DNA of 64,000 bases from Thermococcus barossii (lineage in GTDB: Archaea; Methanobacteriota_B; Thermococci; Thermococcales; Thermococcaceae). Of the stretch, positions 51,301 through 60,953 are shown one piece after another (the stretch's first letter is position 1; each line of letters opens with the position of its first letter). The position numbers and the translations under genes were made by a program. The stretch spans positions 1,805,013-1,869,012 of the forward strand of contig NZ_CP015101.1 in the NCBI RefSeq assembly GCF_002214465.1, written 5' to 3'. The notes under the pieces were generated by a model, which did not search any database, was not told where the DNA came from, and saw nothing but the letters and a program-made list of their open reading frames with translations.

Positions 51301-52413
51301 GAGGTATATCTTCTTTCCGTTGAACTCGGCCACCCAGGGCTTGTAGTAGTTCTCCACACTGCCCTCAATACCGAGCTTTCCGAGGACCAGCTGGTCGGTC
51401 ATTACCCATTCCCAGCCGTTGTCGGCGAGGATTTCGAGGGTCTTATCGTTCAGAGCGGACTCCGCCGCCCATCCTCCCCTCGGAACCGCGGTGCCGCCGC
51501 CGAGGTACTCCTTGTAGAGTTCGTCAGCCTTCTTCACCTGGTCGTTGAAGTCGCTCTCCCAGCCGAAGTCGTTGAGTATCGGGCCTATCGGGTGGGCGTA
51601 GGGGACTGTGGTGACCTCGACGTTGCCGTTTCCTAGTAGGAGGTTTATCTTCTCGTGCTCTTCGAAGGTGTGGTTGAGGAGCCACATCTGAGCGTTGAGG
51701 ACGGTCTTAACGTCGTCCCTCGTGTAGCCTCCCTCGTCCACCTTGTCGTAGAGGGCCTTTAGCTCGGGGTGGGTCATGATGTAGTTGTAGTCTATCCAGG
51801 CGAGGTTGAAAAGGACTGCTAGGTCAATGTAGTCCTGCTCGGTGAACTCGTTGGTGACCGCAACCTTCTGTTCCTCGAGCGGAAGGTTGGCGTACTTGGC
51901 CTTTGCCTGGAGCATCTTGTTCTTCAGCTCCGTGTAGCGGTTCCAGAAGTCCCTTATCGGGTTGCCATTGGGATCGGTTATCGGCTCGCCGTTCCAGGGG
52001 ATGGTGTGGTCAAAGAACCCGCCCGGTGCCTGGAGTATGAACCACTTCTCGTCAACAGTCAGGGGCTCTCCGTTGGCTATTTTCTCGGTGACTATCTGGT
52101 AGTTGTCCTTGGCGCCGTTCATGTAGTCCGCCAGCTGGGCTATAAGGGAGCCCGATAAATCAATGGTTGCGTGAACCTCCGGATACTGGCTCAGGTAGTA
52201 GGCCATCTTCCAGTAGTTGTTGGCAGCGTGGAGCCTGACCCAGGGCCTTGTGTATATCCCCTGAATCGGATCGTAGTAGTAGGGCTGGTGCTGGTGCCAC
52301 ACTATTATAACGTTGAGCGGCTTCGGCTCCGCCGCTCCAACGGTCTTTACGTTCGCTCCAACGATGCTTCCGAGCATCAAAATTGCAATAAACAGGGCAA
52401 CCACCCGTCTCAT
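48376..52413 (-). CDS. apu: Amylopullulanase, GH57, cell-surface anchored
   Basis: A 1345-residue exported enzyme that cuts alpha-1,4 and alpha-1,6 links in starch and pullulan. A signal peptide covers residues 1-27. The GH57 domain opens WHQHQPYYYD. The nucleophile is E318 (GGWAAESA) and the acid/base is D421 (VVTLDGENPWEHY); minus 27 these become 291 and 394, the residues known from Thermococcus amylopullulanases. Two tandem modules of about 240 residues (about 786-1030 and 1032-1269) share PEGDDHGPGTYTYPTDKVF. A Thr/Ser-rich stalk follows, then ICGPAMLVALATIPLLLRRR, which fits the CGP-CTERM sorting signal. It is translated just before malK and after malG. Confidence 0.96.
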   Translation of the reverse strand: MRRVVALFIAILMLGSIVGANVKTVGAAEPKPLNVIIVWHQHQPYYYDPIQGIYTRPWVRLHAANNYWKMAYYLSQYPEVHATIDLSGSLIAQLADYMNGAKDNYQIVTEKIANGEPLTVDEKWFILQAPGGFFDHTIPWNGEPITDPNGNPIRDFWNRYTELKNKMLQAKAKYANLPLEEQKVAVTNEFTEQDYIDLAVLFNLAWIDYNYIMTHPELKALYDKVDEGGYTRDDVKTVLNAQMWLLNHTFEEHEKINLLLGNGNVEVTTVPYAHPIGPILNDFGWESDFNDQVKKADELYKEYLGGGTAVPRGGWAAESALNDKTLEILADNGWEWVMTDQLVLGKLGIEGSVENYYKPWVAEFNGKKIYLFPRDHALSDRVGFTYAGMNQYQAVEDFVNELLKIQKENYDGSLVYVVTLDGENPWEHYPYDGKLFLTELYKKLTELQEQGLIRTVTPSEYIQLYGDKANRLTPQMMERLDLTGDNVQALLKAQSLGELYDMAGVKEEMQWPESSWIDGTLSTWIGEPQENYGWYWLYLARKTLMEHKSEMSQEDWEKAHEYLLRAEASDWFWWYGSDQDSGQDYTFDRYLKTYLYEMYRLAGVEPPSYLFGNYFPDGEPYTTRGLVGLKEGEMKNFSSMSSLAKSVGVYFDGEGLHFLVRGNLSEFEVSIWEKGERVGNTFTLLQERPSEFRYSMFPFSADSVGLMITKHVVYRDGKAEVYKATDYENSEKLGEATVRETSEGIEVVVPFDYLASPSDFYFTVSTVKDGRLEVISTPVELKLPTEVKGVVIADIEDPQGDDHGPGTYTYPTDKVFKPGVFDLLRFRMLEQTDSYVMEFYFKDLGGNPWNGPNGFSLQIIEVYLDFKDGGNSSAIKMFPDGPGANVNLDPDHPWDVAFRIAGWDYGNLIVLPNGTVYQGEMQISADPVKNAVIVKVPKKYITINEDYGLWGAVLTGSQDGYGPDKWRPVAVEAEQWKLGGADPQAVINNVAPRVMDLLAPANFKPTQEEQLSSYDANEMKLATVKALPLLKQGIVVNDPEGDDHGPGTYTYPTDKVFVPGHLDLLKFKMVEGSDDWTLEFYFKDLGGNPWNGPNGFSLQIIEAYFDFREGGNTSAIKMFPDGPGSNVRLDPTHPWDLALRIAGWDYGNLIVLPDGTVYQGEMQISADPVKNAVIVKLPKKYLNISDYGLYTAILVGSQDGYGPDKWRPVAVEAEQWKLGGADPQAVIDNLAPRVVDELVPEGFKPTQEEQLSSYDLEKKTLATVLMIPLVEGTGGEQPTPTETPTETTTTTSETSTTSPSQTTTTSTTGTTTTTTSTSPGEGGGICGPAMLVALATIPLLLRRRR
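48606..50050 (-). repeat. Tandem duplication of the C-terminal module within the amylopullulanase gene
   Basis: Two adjacent in-frame copies, about 49323-50050 (first in the protein) and 48606-49320, each code for about 240 residues. Long stretches are nearly identical in DNA, not just protein: the bases at about 48741-48790 match those at 49460-49510 with almost no differences. Elsewhere the copies differ more. Such patchy identity suggests gene conversion between the copies. Confidence 0.85.
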
Positions 52414-52422
52414 ACTATCACC

Positions 52423-53691
52423 TCATTCCTTCAGGCCTCCGACAGTGAGGCCGCTCCTTATGTAGTTTTGAGCCAGCATGAACATCACGAACACCGGCAG
52501 GGCAAAGAGCAACGCCGCGGCTGCGAAGTAGCTCCAGTCTATTCCCCTGCCTATGCCCCCCATGAGCAGGTATATCCACACTGAAAGCGGCTGGTTCTTC
52601 TCAGTCAGCAGGAGGCTTGCCAGGATGAACTCCGTCCAGCCGCCTATGAAGGCGAAGATTGAAACTGTGGCTATTCCTGGAAGCGCCATGGGCAGGAGCA
52701 CGTGACGGATTATCTGCAGGTAGCCTGCGCCGTCGACCAGGGCCGCCTCGTCAAAGTCTGGGCTTATGGAGTCTATGTAACCCTTGAGGAGCCACGTGTT
52801 GAAGGGAACGCTTCCTGCCGCGTAGATGAAGGACAGCACCGGTAGCTTGTCGTAGAGGCCGAGCTTGACGACCATACCGTAGAGCGCTATCAAACCCGCT
52901 ATGCCGAGGCCTCCTGCGACCTGGGTGAACATCAGGTAGAAGTACAGCACATGGTCTCTGCCGAAGAACTTCATGCGTGAGAACGCATATGCCGCAGGGA
53001 CGACGAAGATGAGGGTCAGCAGCACCGCCAGACCGGCGATTATGAGGCTGTTCTTGAGGTAGCCGAAGAACAGTGAGTTGACGAACATCCCTATGCGGGT
53101 GAATGTTACCCTTCCTGAGTTCCTGACTACGATGTAATCCCTTCCCGTTGGGCCCTTTTGGAGAATCCCCGAGAATGATGTTCCCGCAACCTCGCCGCTC
53201 GTAAGCTCAAGGTTTCTGACCAGCCCGAATCCGATGCTCCCGTCGTCGTTGACCTTCGTGAGCACGAAAAGGCCTTTAACGTTCCCCGTCAGCTGTCCCT
53301 GCACGTTTTTGTCCGTGGTAACTTCAAAGACCGCACTGGGTAGTGGTATCTCAAAGGTCAACCCCGTAAAGGGTCCGTACTTTACCTTCCCCACGAGCTT
53401 GCCATTGATAACGTAGAGCTTTCCGTCCTCTATGTGGGCTGTGCCCTCGATGGTTCCGGTAAAGTTCTCGCTTATCCTGGTTCCCTTGAAGCCGAAGAGC
53501 ACCTCGCGGTAGGAGTCGAGGCTGACGTTCCTGGGAATGAGGTGGAACTCGGTGGTTGCGAGGGTTGAGCCCGGGGTTATTGAAACCACGAAGATGTAGT
53601 AGACGGGGAAGAGTATCATGAACATCACGAACACTGCCAGTGCGGTGAGCACGAGGCTCCTCAGGGCCTCACCCTTTCTCATGCCTTTCAT
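52423..53691 (-). CDS. malG: Maltodextrin ABC transporter permease MalG, with insert
   Basis: A 422-residue permease, about 130 residues longer than a bacterial MalG. After the first helix (about 14-36) and the normal IPRNVSLDSYREVLFG there is an extra segment, about residues 70-205, rich in Gly, Thr and Val, that looks like a beta domain outside the membrane (TGTIEGTAHIEDGKLYVING). The membrane core then resumes at YLKNSLIIAG. The EAA docking loop reads EAALVDGAGYLQIIRHVLLP. It overlaps malF by four bases and lies nine bases before the amylopullulanase gene. Confidence 0.9.
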   Translation of the reverse strand: MKGMRKGEALRSLVLTALAVFVMFMILFPVYYIFVVSITPGSTLATTEFHLIPRNVSLDSYREVLFGFKGTRISENFTGTIEGTAHIEDGKLYVINGKLVGKVKYGPFTGLTFEIPLPSAVFEVTTDKNVQGQLTGNVKGLFVLTKVNDDGSIGFGLVRNLELTSGEVAGTSFSGILQKGPTGRDYIVVRNSGRVTFTRIGMFVNSLFFGYLKNSLIIAGLAVLLTLIFVVPAAYAFSRMKFFGRDHVLYFYLMFTQVAGGLGIAGLIALYGMVVKLGLYDKLPVLSFIYAAGSVPFNTWLLKGYIDSISPDFDEAALVDGAGYLQIIRHVLLPMALPGIATVSIFAFIGGWTEFILASLLLTEKNQPLSVWIYLLMGGIGRGIDWSYFAAAALLFALPVFVMFMLAQNYIRSGLTVGGLKE

Positions 53692-54593
53692 CCTTTAGCA
53701 CCCTCCTGGAGCTTGGTTATCCTAACGTTGACGTACATGTACACGGCCAGAACGAGGGTCGCTATTATCATGACCGCCGCTGCCCTTCCGTAGTGTGGTG
53801 TTGCACCGAAGGCCTTCCTGAAACCGTAGAGCAGTATGAACTTGTCCTCGAAGAGGCCGGCGTTGTAGATATACGGCACCATGAAGTACTGGAAGCTCGC
53901 CGCGCTGGTGAGTATCGTCGCGAAGGCTATCGGTTTGCCGACTATCGGAAGAACCACGTGCCTTATCCTCTGCCAGTAGCTGGCGCCGTCTATTATCGCC
54001 GCCTCGACCAAGGTGTCGGGAACCGACTGGAGCGCTGCCGTTATGACGGTTATCATGAAGGGATACGCCAGCCATACCTCGATGATGTTTAGGGCCAGAA
54101 ACGCCCAGAGCGGATCGTTAATCCAGTTGGGAAGGGTTTGAACCCCCAGGGATTTGAGCATCTGATTTATCGGTCCAAAAATTGGATCAAACATGAATTT
54201 CCACACGGTGACGGAGAAAAGCAGGGGTAGCGCCCAGGGGATTATTAAAAGCGAGCGGTATATCATTTTACCCTTCACGTAACTGCTGTTGTAGAGCAGG
54301 CTGAGGAAGATTCCGGCAAGAACCTTTAGAGTAACGCTCGTCAGCACGAACAGCCACGTCCACAGGAAGGCACTCCTGAACTTTTCGTCGCTGAGTATCC
54401 ACCTGAAGTTGTCCAGCCCCACAAAGGTTAGCTTCGGCGCCTGAGGTGCCTGAATCGGGAAGTTCCCAAGCTGGGCGTTGGTGAAGGCGAGGTATATCGA
54501 GTATATTATCGGCCACAGGTTGAAGAACAGGAACGCTGCTATCCCTGGAAGGATAAGAAACAGGGCAATCATTGTGGTCTTTTTCATCCTCAT
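53688..54593 (-). CDS. malF: Maltodextrin ABC transporter permease MalF
   Basis: A 301-residue permease with six helices and the docking loop EAAIIDGASYWQRIRHVVLP (about residue 197). The opening FLFFNLWPIIYSIYLAFTN and WALPLLFSVTVWKFMFDP are typical of the MalF/UgpA group. It lacks the large periplasmic P2 loop found in enterobacterial MalF. It follows malE by 32 bases and overlaps malG by four, so it is translated as part of that operon. Confidence 0.92.
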   Translation of the reverse strand: MRMKKTTMIALFLILPGIAAFLFFNLWPIIYSIYLAFTNAQLGNFPIQAPQAPKLTFVGLDNFRWILSDEKFRSAFLWTWLFVLTSVTLKVLAGIFLSLLYNSSYVKGKMIYRSLLIIPWALPLLFSVTVWKFMFDPIFGPINQMLKSLGVQTLPNWINDPLWAFLALNIIEVWLAYPFMITVITAALQSVPDTLVEAAIIDGASYWQRIRHVVLPIVGKPIAFATILTSAASFQYFMVPYIYNAGLFEDKFILLYGFRKAFGATPHYGRAAAVMIIATLVLAVYMYVNVRITKLQEGAKG

Positions 54594-54625
54594 CCCTCCA
54601 AAAAGGTAGGAAAAGGGAAAAGGCG

Positions 54626-56004
<1,379 letters not shown>

Positions 56005-56007
56005 TAG

Positions 56008-56024
56008 TATCATCGGCAGTGATA
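56008..56024 (-). promoter_or_regulatory. TrmB-type (Tgr/TrmBL1) operator at the malE promoter
   Basis: TATCATCGGCAGTGATA matches the Thermococcales glycolytic motif TATCAC-N5-GTGATA at 11 of 12 fixed positions. It lies directly downstream of the TATA element of the malE operon on the minus strand, a position from which the regulator represses in sugar-uptake genes. The regulator itself is encoded at 58103-59125. Confidence 0.8.
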
Positions 56025-56034
56025 TATATACCTT
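56022..56034 (-). promoter_or_regulatory. TATA element of the malE operon
   Basis: On the minus strand AAGGTATATATATCAC contains the TATA box, read from plus-strand ATATATATACC (56022-56032). It predicts a transcription start near 56001, about 30 bases before the malE ATG. It adjoins the operator on its downstream side. Confidence 0.65.
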
Positions 56035-56095
56035 GCGCTTTCCTGTTCAACCCTGTGAGGTAGGGTCATGATAGGGCCTCGATGAAAAGGTGGGT

Positions 56096-58030
56096 TCATC
56101 GGGTCAGCACAATGAACGACCATGGTGCCAGCTCTATGCCGTCACTGTCGTACTCTTCAGGAACGGTGATTGTCACATTTTTCTCCGAGTAGTTTATTGC
56201 CACGAGAACCCTCTCGTCACGGCAAGTCCTCTCGTAAAGGATGAGCCCATTTTCGAAAACCAGTGGCTTGAATTCACCCAGCTGAAGCGCCCGGCTTCTT
56301 TGTCTGAGTCTTATCAGTTCCTTTGTGACATTCTGCAGGGCGGTGTTCCATTCTGCCTCGTTCCAATTCATCGGTGTCCTTCCGGCGCTCAGGCCTTCGC
56401 CGCCCCCGCTGAGTCCAATCTCGTCGCCGTAGAATATCGAGGGGATTCCCTTGTAGGTCATCAGAAACGCCAGCGCACAGAGGTACCTTCTTTCGTCGCC
56501 CACCAGGTCGATGAAGCGCTCCGTGTCGTGGTTGTCGAGGAAGTTGTACATCGCGTACTCCGCGGGACCAAGATGGGCGCTCAGCAGCTCCAGGCCGTTG
56601 AGGAACTCCCCCGCGTCAATCTCCCGCTCGACGAAGAACCTCAGCATGAGCTCGTAGAGGGGGTAGTTCATCGTCCCGTGGAACTTATCAAAGAGCCAGA
56701 GCCTTGGGTCGTCCATGACCTCCCCGACGAGGTAGGCTTCCCTCGGCATCGCTTCCCTCACCTCCCGCCAGAGTTCCGGCGGAACGCCGTGGGCAACGTC
56801 AAGGCGCCAGCCGTCCGCACCTTTTTCAAGCCAGTGCAGCATGACGTCCTTTACGAGCCTCCTTACTTCTGGGTTCTCGTGGTTCAGCCTCGGCATCAGC
56901 CACACCGAGTAGAAGCTCTCGTAGTTCCATTTCAGCCCCTTGAGCTTTCTGTATCTCTCGGGCCATGGTTCATCCGATTTTAGAACCTCCAGGAATTCAT
57001 CCGGGACAAGCGGGAAGCCGGTGATTCGATAAAAGTCCCTGTACCTGCTGTTCTCCCCCTTCGCAACCACGTCTTGGAAGAAGGGATGGAAGAAGCTAGT
57101 GTGGTGGAAGACGCCGTCGAGAATAAGCTTAATGTCCCGTTTTTTTAGCTTCCTCACCAGCTCCCTGAAAACGCCCCAGCCGCCGAGCTTTGTATCGACG
57201 TTGAAGTAGTCCGTGACATCGTAGCGATGGTAGGTCATCGATCCAAAGATGGGGGTGAGATAGAGCGCGTTTACACCGAGGTCTTCGAGGTGGTCTAACC
57301 TCTTTATTATTCCGGCCAGGTCTCCGCCGTGGAATCCCTCCCCGGCAAATGCTCTTCCCCTCGGAGTCCCGGGCAGGCCCCTCTCAAACCTGTCGGGCAT
57401 TATCTGGTAGAAGACCCTCTCGTAAATCCACCCTGGGGCATTGTATCTGTAAGGCTTCGCCTCAAAAGGGCCGAGTTCGATGGTTTTTCCTTCGGATTCG
57501 ACGATGAACGAGTACTCAAGCGGGCCTTCACCGGGCAGGATCGCCTCGAAGTACTCAAAAAGCCCGTCACGCGCCTTAAGTCTCATCCTGATTTTGGCCT
57601 CTCCCGTTATCAGGAGCACCCCCGAGGCCTTCCTTCTCGCCGCGCGAAAAACCACGTGGGTTCTGCCCGCGATGGAGTAGAGGTAGGTGGCGCTCGGTCT
57701 GTGGAAGAACTCACCTTCCCCTACTATTCTCGCCACACTCGCTTCCTTTTCCAGCTTGTAGGAGAGTCTCCTGTAGGTTTCCACATCGGGGTTTTCTGGA
57801 TCCATGAGAAATTCCCCGTCCACCGAGAAGCCGTAGTGCCAGATTCCCTCCGGGAGCTCTATCTTTATGCTCCACCTGTCCCCTTTTCGCGTCATTCTGA
57901 AGCTTCCCTCGTTGAAGGCGTTGAAGCTTCCCAGGAGGTAGGCGTATTTTCCCCTGGCCGGAATCGAGAACTCCACCTCCGCGACCCTGCCGAACCTCCA
58001 GTCAGGTTTGAACCCGAAAATTTTATACAC
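56096..58030 (-). CDS. GH13 alpha-amylase-family enzyme (neopullulanase/cyclomaltodextrinase type)
   Basis: A 644-residue intracellular enzyme without signal peptide, acting on maltodextrins or cyclodextrins. An N-terminal glycan-binding domain contains KYAYLLGSFNAFNEGSFRM. The catalytic barrel shows the four conserved regions: DGVFHH (305-310), GWRLDVAHG with nucleophile D411, EVMDD with acid/base E437, and FLDNHD with D502. The start is a GTG at 58030 preceded by GGGTGGGGAAG. An in-frame ATG far upstream lies inside the divergent regulator gene and is rejected. It shares a 72-base intergenic region with that regulator and presumably acts on sugars imported by MalEFGK. Confidence 0.92.
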   Translation of the reverse strand: MYKIFGFKPDWRFGRVAEVEFSIPARGKYAYLLGSFNAFNEGSFRMTRKGDRWSIKIELPEGIWHYGFSVDGEFLMDPENPDVETYRRLSYKLEKEASVARIVGEGEFFHRPSATYLYSIAGRTHVVFRAARRKASGVLLITGEAKIRMRLKARDGLFEYFEAILPGEGPLEYSFIVESEGKTIELGPFEAKPYRYNAPGWIYERVFYQIMPDRFERGLPGTPRGRAFAGEGFHGGDLAGIIKRLDHLEDLGVNALYLTPIFGSMTYHRYDVTDYFNVDTKLGGWGVFRELVRKLKKRDIKLILDGVFHHTSFFHPFFQDVVAKGENSRYRDFYRITGFPLVPDEFLEVLKSDEPWPERYRKLKGLKWNYESFYSVWLMPRLNHENPEVRRLVKDVMLHWLEKGADGWRLDVAHGVPPELWREVREAMPREAYLVGEVMDDPRLWLFDKFHGTMNYPLYELMLRFFVEREIDAGEFLNGLELLSAHLGPAEYAMYNFLDNHDTERFIDLVGDERRYLCALAFLMTYKGIPSIFYGDEIGLSGGGEGLSAGRTPMNWNEAEWNTALQNVTKELIRLRQRSRALQLGEFKPLVFENGLILYERTCRDERVLVAINYSEKNVTITVPEEYDSDGIELAPWSFIVLTR

Positions 58031-58102
58031 CTTCCCCACCCAAGTATCACTACTGATGAATAAACTACTGCGAGTGAAACTTAAAAGTTTGGAGGTCTCG
58101 GT
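58031..58102. promoter_or_regulatory. Divergent promoter between the GH13 gene and the TrmB-family gene
   Basis: AACTTAAAAGTTT at 58079-58091 is a TATA-like element for the plus-strand regulator gene, so its message would have almost no leader. On the minus strand, GTTTATTC serves as TATA candidate for the GH13 gene. TATCAC at 58044-58049 (GTGATA on the minus strand) is a perfect half of the TrmB-family operator; the other half, ATTCAT, is degenerate. Autoregulation or regulation of the GH13 gene is therefore plausible. Confidence 0.45.
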
Positions 58103-59125
58103 ATGAAGGAAGAGGAAATCATTGAGAAACTTCAGAAGCTCGGTCTCACCAAGTATGAGAGTCTCGCCTACATAACCCTTCTTAAGCTTGGCCCGAGCAA
58201 GGCCACCGACATAACAAAGGAGAGCGGTATTCCCCACACGAGGGTTTACGACGTCCTCAGTTCGCTCCACAGGAAGGGATTCGTTGACGTTATGCACGGC
58301 TCTCCAAGGCTCTACAAACCGGTTAATCCGGAAGTCGTCCTTGAGAAGATAAAGGAGGACTTCATAGAGGACATAGAGAACCTCAAGGTGGCCTTCCTCG
58401 ACCTCTACCGCGAGGTTCATGGGGAGGATCTGCCGGAGATCTGGACTATCCAGGGCTTTGACAACACTGTTGAGCGCGCTGAGTACGTAATCAGAACGGC
58501 AAAGCACGAGGTTCTCATAAACACGCCATTCGAGTTCCTAAAGCTTCTCAAGGGTGAGATACGAGCCAGAAAGGACATAGTGTTCGTGATCATAAGCAAC
58601 TTCGAGGAGATACCCGACTGGCTTAGGAGGGACAACATAATCCTCGCGAGAACCGGCGGCGCTCCCTGGCTCATGGCCAGCTGGATAATCGGAGATATCA
58701 ACTACGCCCTCTTCTTCGGTGCCCTTCCGAGGGACAAGAGGCGCGAGAAGTTCTACTCCTTCTGGGCCAAGAGCCCCAAGATAATTCAGAACTACATGCA
58801 CTGGTTTTACACCATCTACTTCGACAACAGCGAGATTGCGAAGCCGCTGAACTACGAGTCCCTGCCAAAACCGCTTTCCCTGGTTAACATAAGAACCCTG
58901 ATAACCCTCCTAAAGTTAACGGAACTTCCGAGGAGAGCTGAGATAGTCGGGAGACTCGTGGACACCAAGGAGCCCGTGACGCTGGAGGGGGAGATAACCG
59001 CCTACGAGTACACTCCCCTCATGGCCAACGTGACGGTCAGAGCCGATGGAAGGGAGTGGAAGGTGGGCGGCATCGGCAGCTACTTCGAGGACATCGAGGG
59101 GGAGAAGTTCATCCTCCTTGAATGA
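58103..59125 (+). CDS. TrmB-family sugar-responsive transcriptional regulator (Tgr/TrmBL1-like)
   Basis: A 340-residue DNA-binding regulator. Residues about 5-75 are the winged helix-turn-helix (LTKYESLAYITLLKLGPSKA, then SGIPHTRVYDVLSSLHRKGF). A short coiled coil follows. The C-terminal sugar-binding domain, from about 110 to 340, has WTIQGFDNTVERAEYVIRTA and ends GSYFEDIEGEKFIL. In this group the regulator binds TATCAC-N5-GTGATA. It represses sugar uptake and activates gluconeogenic genes, with maltotriose as effector in Thermococcus kodakarensis. Its place between the maltodextrin operon and the glycogen synthase gene fits that role. A matching operator lies at 56008-56024. Confidence 0.92.
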   Translation: MKEEEIIEKLQKLGLTKYESLAYITLLKLGPSKATDITKESGIPHTRVYDVLSSLHRKGFVDVMHGSPRLYKPVNPEVVLEKIKEDFIEDIENLKVAFLDLYREVHGEDLPEIWTIQGFDNTVERAEYVIRTAKHEVLINTPFEFLKLLKGEIRARKDIVFVIISNFEEIPDWLRRDNIILARTGGAPWLMASWIIGDINYALFFGALPRDKRREKFYSFWAKSPKIIQNYMHWFYTIYFDNSEIAKPLNYESLPKPLSLVNIRTLITLLKLTELPRRAEIVGRLVDTKEPVTLEGEITAYEYTPLMANVTVRADGREWKVGGIGSYFEDIEGEKFILLE

Positions 59126-59163
59126 GGATTTTCCTTTCAATTCATCGATTCCCTGGAGTCGTG

Positions 59164-60522
59164 ATGCCGATGCGGATTCTTATCCTTGGTTTTGAGTACC
59201 TGCCCGTGAAGGTCGGCGGTTTAGCCGAGGCTATAACGAGCATAGCCGAGGGTTTAGCCAAGCTTGGCAACGAGGTCGTTGTCTTCACGCCCGATCATGG
59301 AAAGGGCCTCGGTGAGACGGTTGTTTCCTTTGATGTTTCGACCTTTGGCGGTGATGTTTCAATAACCGTCAGGAAGAGGGAGCAGAACGGGGTTGTTGTC
59401 TATTCCCTCGGTGGGGGGCTTCTCAGTGAGGCCGATGTTTACGGTCCAAACTGGGAGGCACTTCTGAGAAAAACCGTCCTCTTTGGAAAGGCTAGCGTTG
59501 GGCTGATGAACGAGCTTATTGAAACATTTAAACCGGACGTAATCCACGCCCACGACTGGCACACCGTCTTTGCCCTTGGTCTCCTGAGAAAGTACTTCGG
59601 AATAAGGAGTGTTTTCACCGTCCACAGGCTCAACAAGGCCAAGATTCCAGCCCACTACTTCGGCGAGGCAAATCTCAGCGAGCTTGCCCCCTACCCGGAC
59701 ATAGACCCGGAGCACACCGCCGCCTATATAGCGGACGTCGTAACTACCGTCAGCAGGAGCTATCTATGGGAGGAGTGGGAGTTCTTCAGGCACTTTGAGG
59801 GGAAGGTTACGCACGTCTTCAACGGCATAGACTGCTCCTTCTGGAACGAGGAACTCATGGAGACGAAGGACCTCCCAAGGGAGGAAAGGAGAAGGCTCGC
59901 TCTGGAGCGCTTCGGTCTGAGCGATGGAAAGGCATTCATGTTCATAGGACGCTTTGACAGAGCCCAGAAGGGCGTTGATACGCTCCTGCGGGCGATAGAG
60001 GTCCTCTCAGCCGATCCTGCCTTTAAGGGAATGAGGTTCATCATAATAGGCAAGGGTGACTCTGAACTGGAGGCGTGGGCAAGGGCAGTCCAGAATCGCT
60101 TCCCTGAAAACGTGATGGTGGTAACCGAGCTCTTGAGCAGGGAGACCGTCCGCGAGCTCTACGGCTCGGTGGATTTCGTTATAATTCCCTCGTACTTCGA
60201 GCCCTTCGGTCTTGTTCAGCTTGAGGCGATGTGCCTCGGCGCGGTTCCGATAGCGAGCGCCGTTGGTGGACTAAAGGATACGATAATTGACCTCAACTCC
60301 GACCCCGAGAATGCCACCGGAATCCTCGTGCCGCCGAGGGATGCATTTGCCCTTGCCCGGGCGATGGTGCTTGCCAATGAGTTGGACGGGGAGACGCTGA
60401 AAAGGCTTCGCGAGAATGGTAAGAGGAGGGCTAGAAAGGACTTCACCTGGGAGAACGCGTGCAGGAGGTACATTAAAGTCTACGAGGGGGCGGTTGATAA
60501 GGCCGTTCCCTTCCTGCGCTAA
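59164..60522 (+). CDS. glgA: Glycogen synthase (GT5)
   Basis: A 452-residue glycosyltransferase that adds glucose from a nucleotide sugar to glycogen. The N-terminal [20 protein letters not shown] is the glycine-rich donor/acceptor motif. [10 protein letters not shown] follows. The C-terminal domain has [14 protein letters not shown] with the catalytic glutamate, and [14 protein letters not shown]. The starts ATG 59164 and ATG 59170 are both in frame; GGAG lies six bases before the first. It is 38 bases after the regulator gene with no clear TATA element, so it may be co-transcribed with it. Confidence 0.93.
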   Translation: MPMRILILGFEYLPVKVGGLAEAITSIAEGLAKLGNEVVVFTPDHGKGLGETVVSFDVSTFGGDVSITVRKREQNGVVVYSLGGGLLSEADVYGPNWEALLRKTVLFGKASVGLMNELIETFKPDVIHAHDWHTVFALGLLRKYFGIRSVFTVHRLNKAKIPAHYFGEANLSELAPYPDIDPEHTAAYIADVVTTVSRSYLWEEWEFFRHFEGKVTHVFNGIDCSFWNEELMETKDLPREERRRLALERFGLSDGKAFMFIGRFDRAQKGVDTLLRAIEVLSADPAFKGMRFIIIGKGDSELEAWARAVQNRFPENVMVVTELLSRETVRELYGSVDFVIIPSYFEPFGLVQLEAMCLGAVPIASAVGGLKDTIIDLNSDPENATGILVPPRDAFALARAMVLANELDGETLKRLRENGKRRARKDFTWENACRRYIKVYEGAVDKAVPFLR

Positions 60523-60887
60523 CGCCATCCGTACTCGGCCAGGAACTTTCTTTTCAACCTCTTTATGGTTCCAGAAACGCCGAGGGTTCTGAATATTGCC
60601 TTCGAGCCATTTATCTTCGTAACAAGCGTCAGGGCAAAGCGGAGCTCTTCGACGTGCTTTCTGTCCACCCTAACGATTCCAGTCTGGCTCTTCTCGTCGA
60701 AGTTGATGAACCACGGCTTTGCCCTGGCCGAGCCGAGGGTCCCTAGGGTTGAGAGGCTGGCCTCCCATATGGCCCTCTTTATCTCCTCCCCCTTAAATCT
60801 CCTCTCCCCGATGACCTGAAAGGCTATGTAGCGGTGCCTGTCGCGAAGGGTTGGAGGTAAATACTTCGGCTTCTCCCTCATAGGCAT
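60519..60887 (-). CDS. rnp2: RNase P protein subunit Pop5 (Rnp2)
   Basis: A 122-residue protein that helps the RNase P RNA cut tRNA 5' leaders. The conserved segments are [56 protein letters not shown] and the C-terminal [17 protein letters not shown]. The start is at ATG 60887, or at ATG 60881 two codons later. GCTTAAAAAGG on the minus strand lies about 25 bases upstream, so the message is probably leaderless. Its RNA partner is at 30883-31206. The 3' end overlaps that of glgA by four bases. Confidence 0.93.
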   Translation of the reverse strand: MPMREKPKYLPPTLRDRHRYIAFQVIGERRFKGEEIKRAIWEASLSTLGTLGSARAKPWFINFDEKSQTGIVRVDRKHVEELRFALTLVTKINGSKAIFRTLGVSGTIKRLKRKFLAEYGWR

Positions 60888-60953
60888 CTGCACAACTTTG
60901 CCCGCCAACCTTTTTAAGCCCTCCCCCTCGTTTAGGGTTAGCGAGGTGAGTCG
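60888..60953. promoter_or_regulatory. Divergent promoter of Pop5 and the radical SAM gene
   Basis: CCTTTTTAAGCCC (60908-60920) reads as a TATA element on either strand and lies between the two genes. GCGAGGTGAGTCG before the ATG at 60954 is the ribosome binding site of the radical SAM gene. Pop5 has none, consistent with a leaderless message. Confidence 0.5.

Noticed and set aside
58031-58507. An upstream ATG that would extend the GH13 enzyme to 803 residues
   Set aside because: The extension lies inside the divergent TrmB-type gene and has no similarity to the GH13 family; a GTG with a good ribosome binding site at 58030 gives the normal length.
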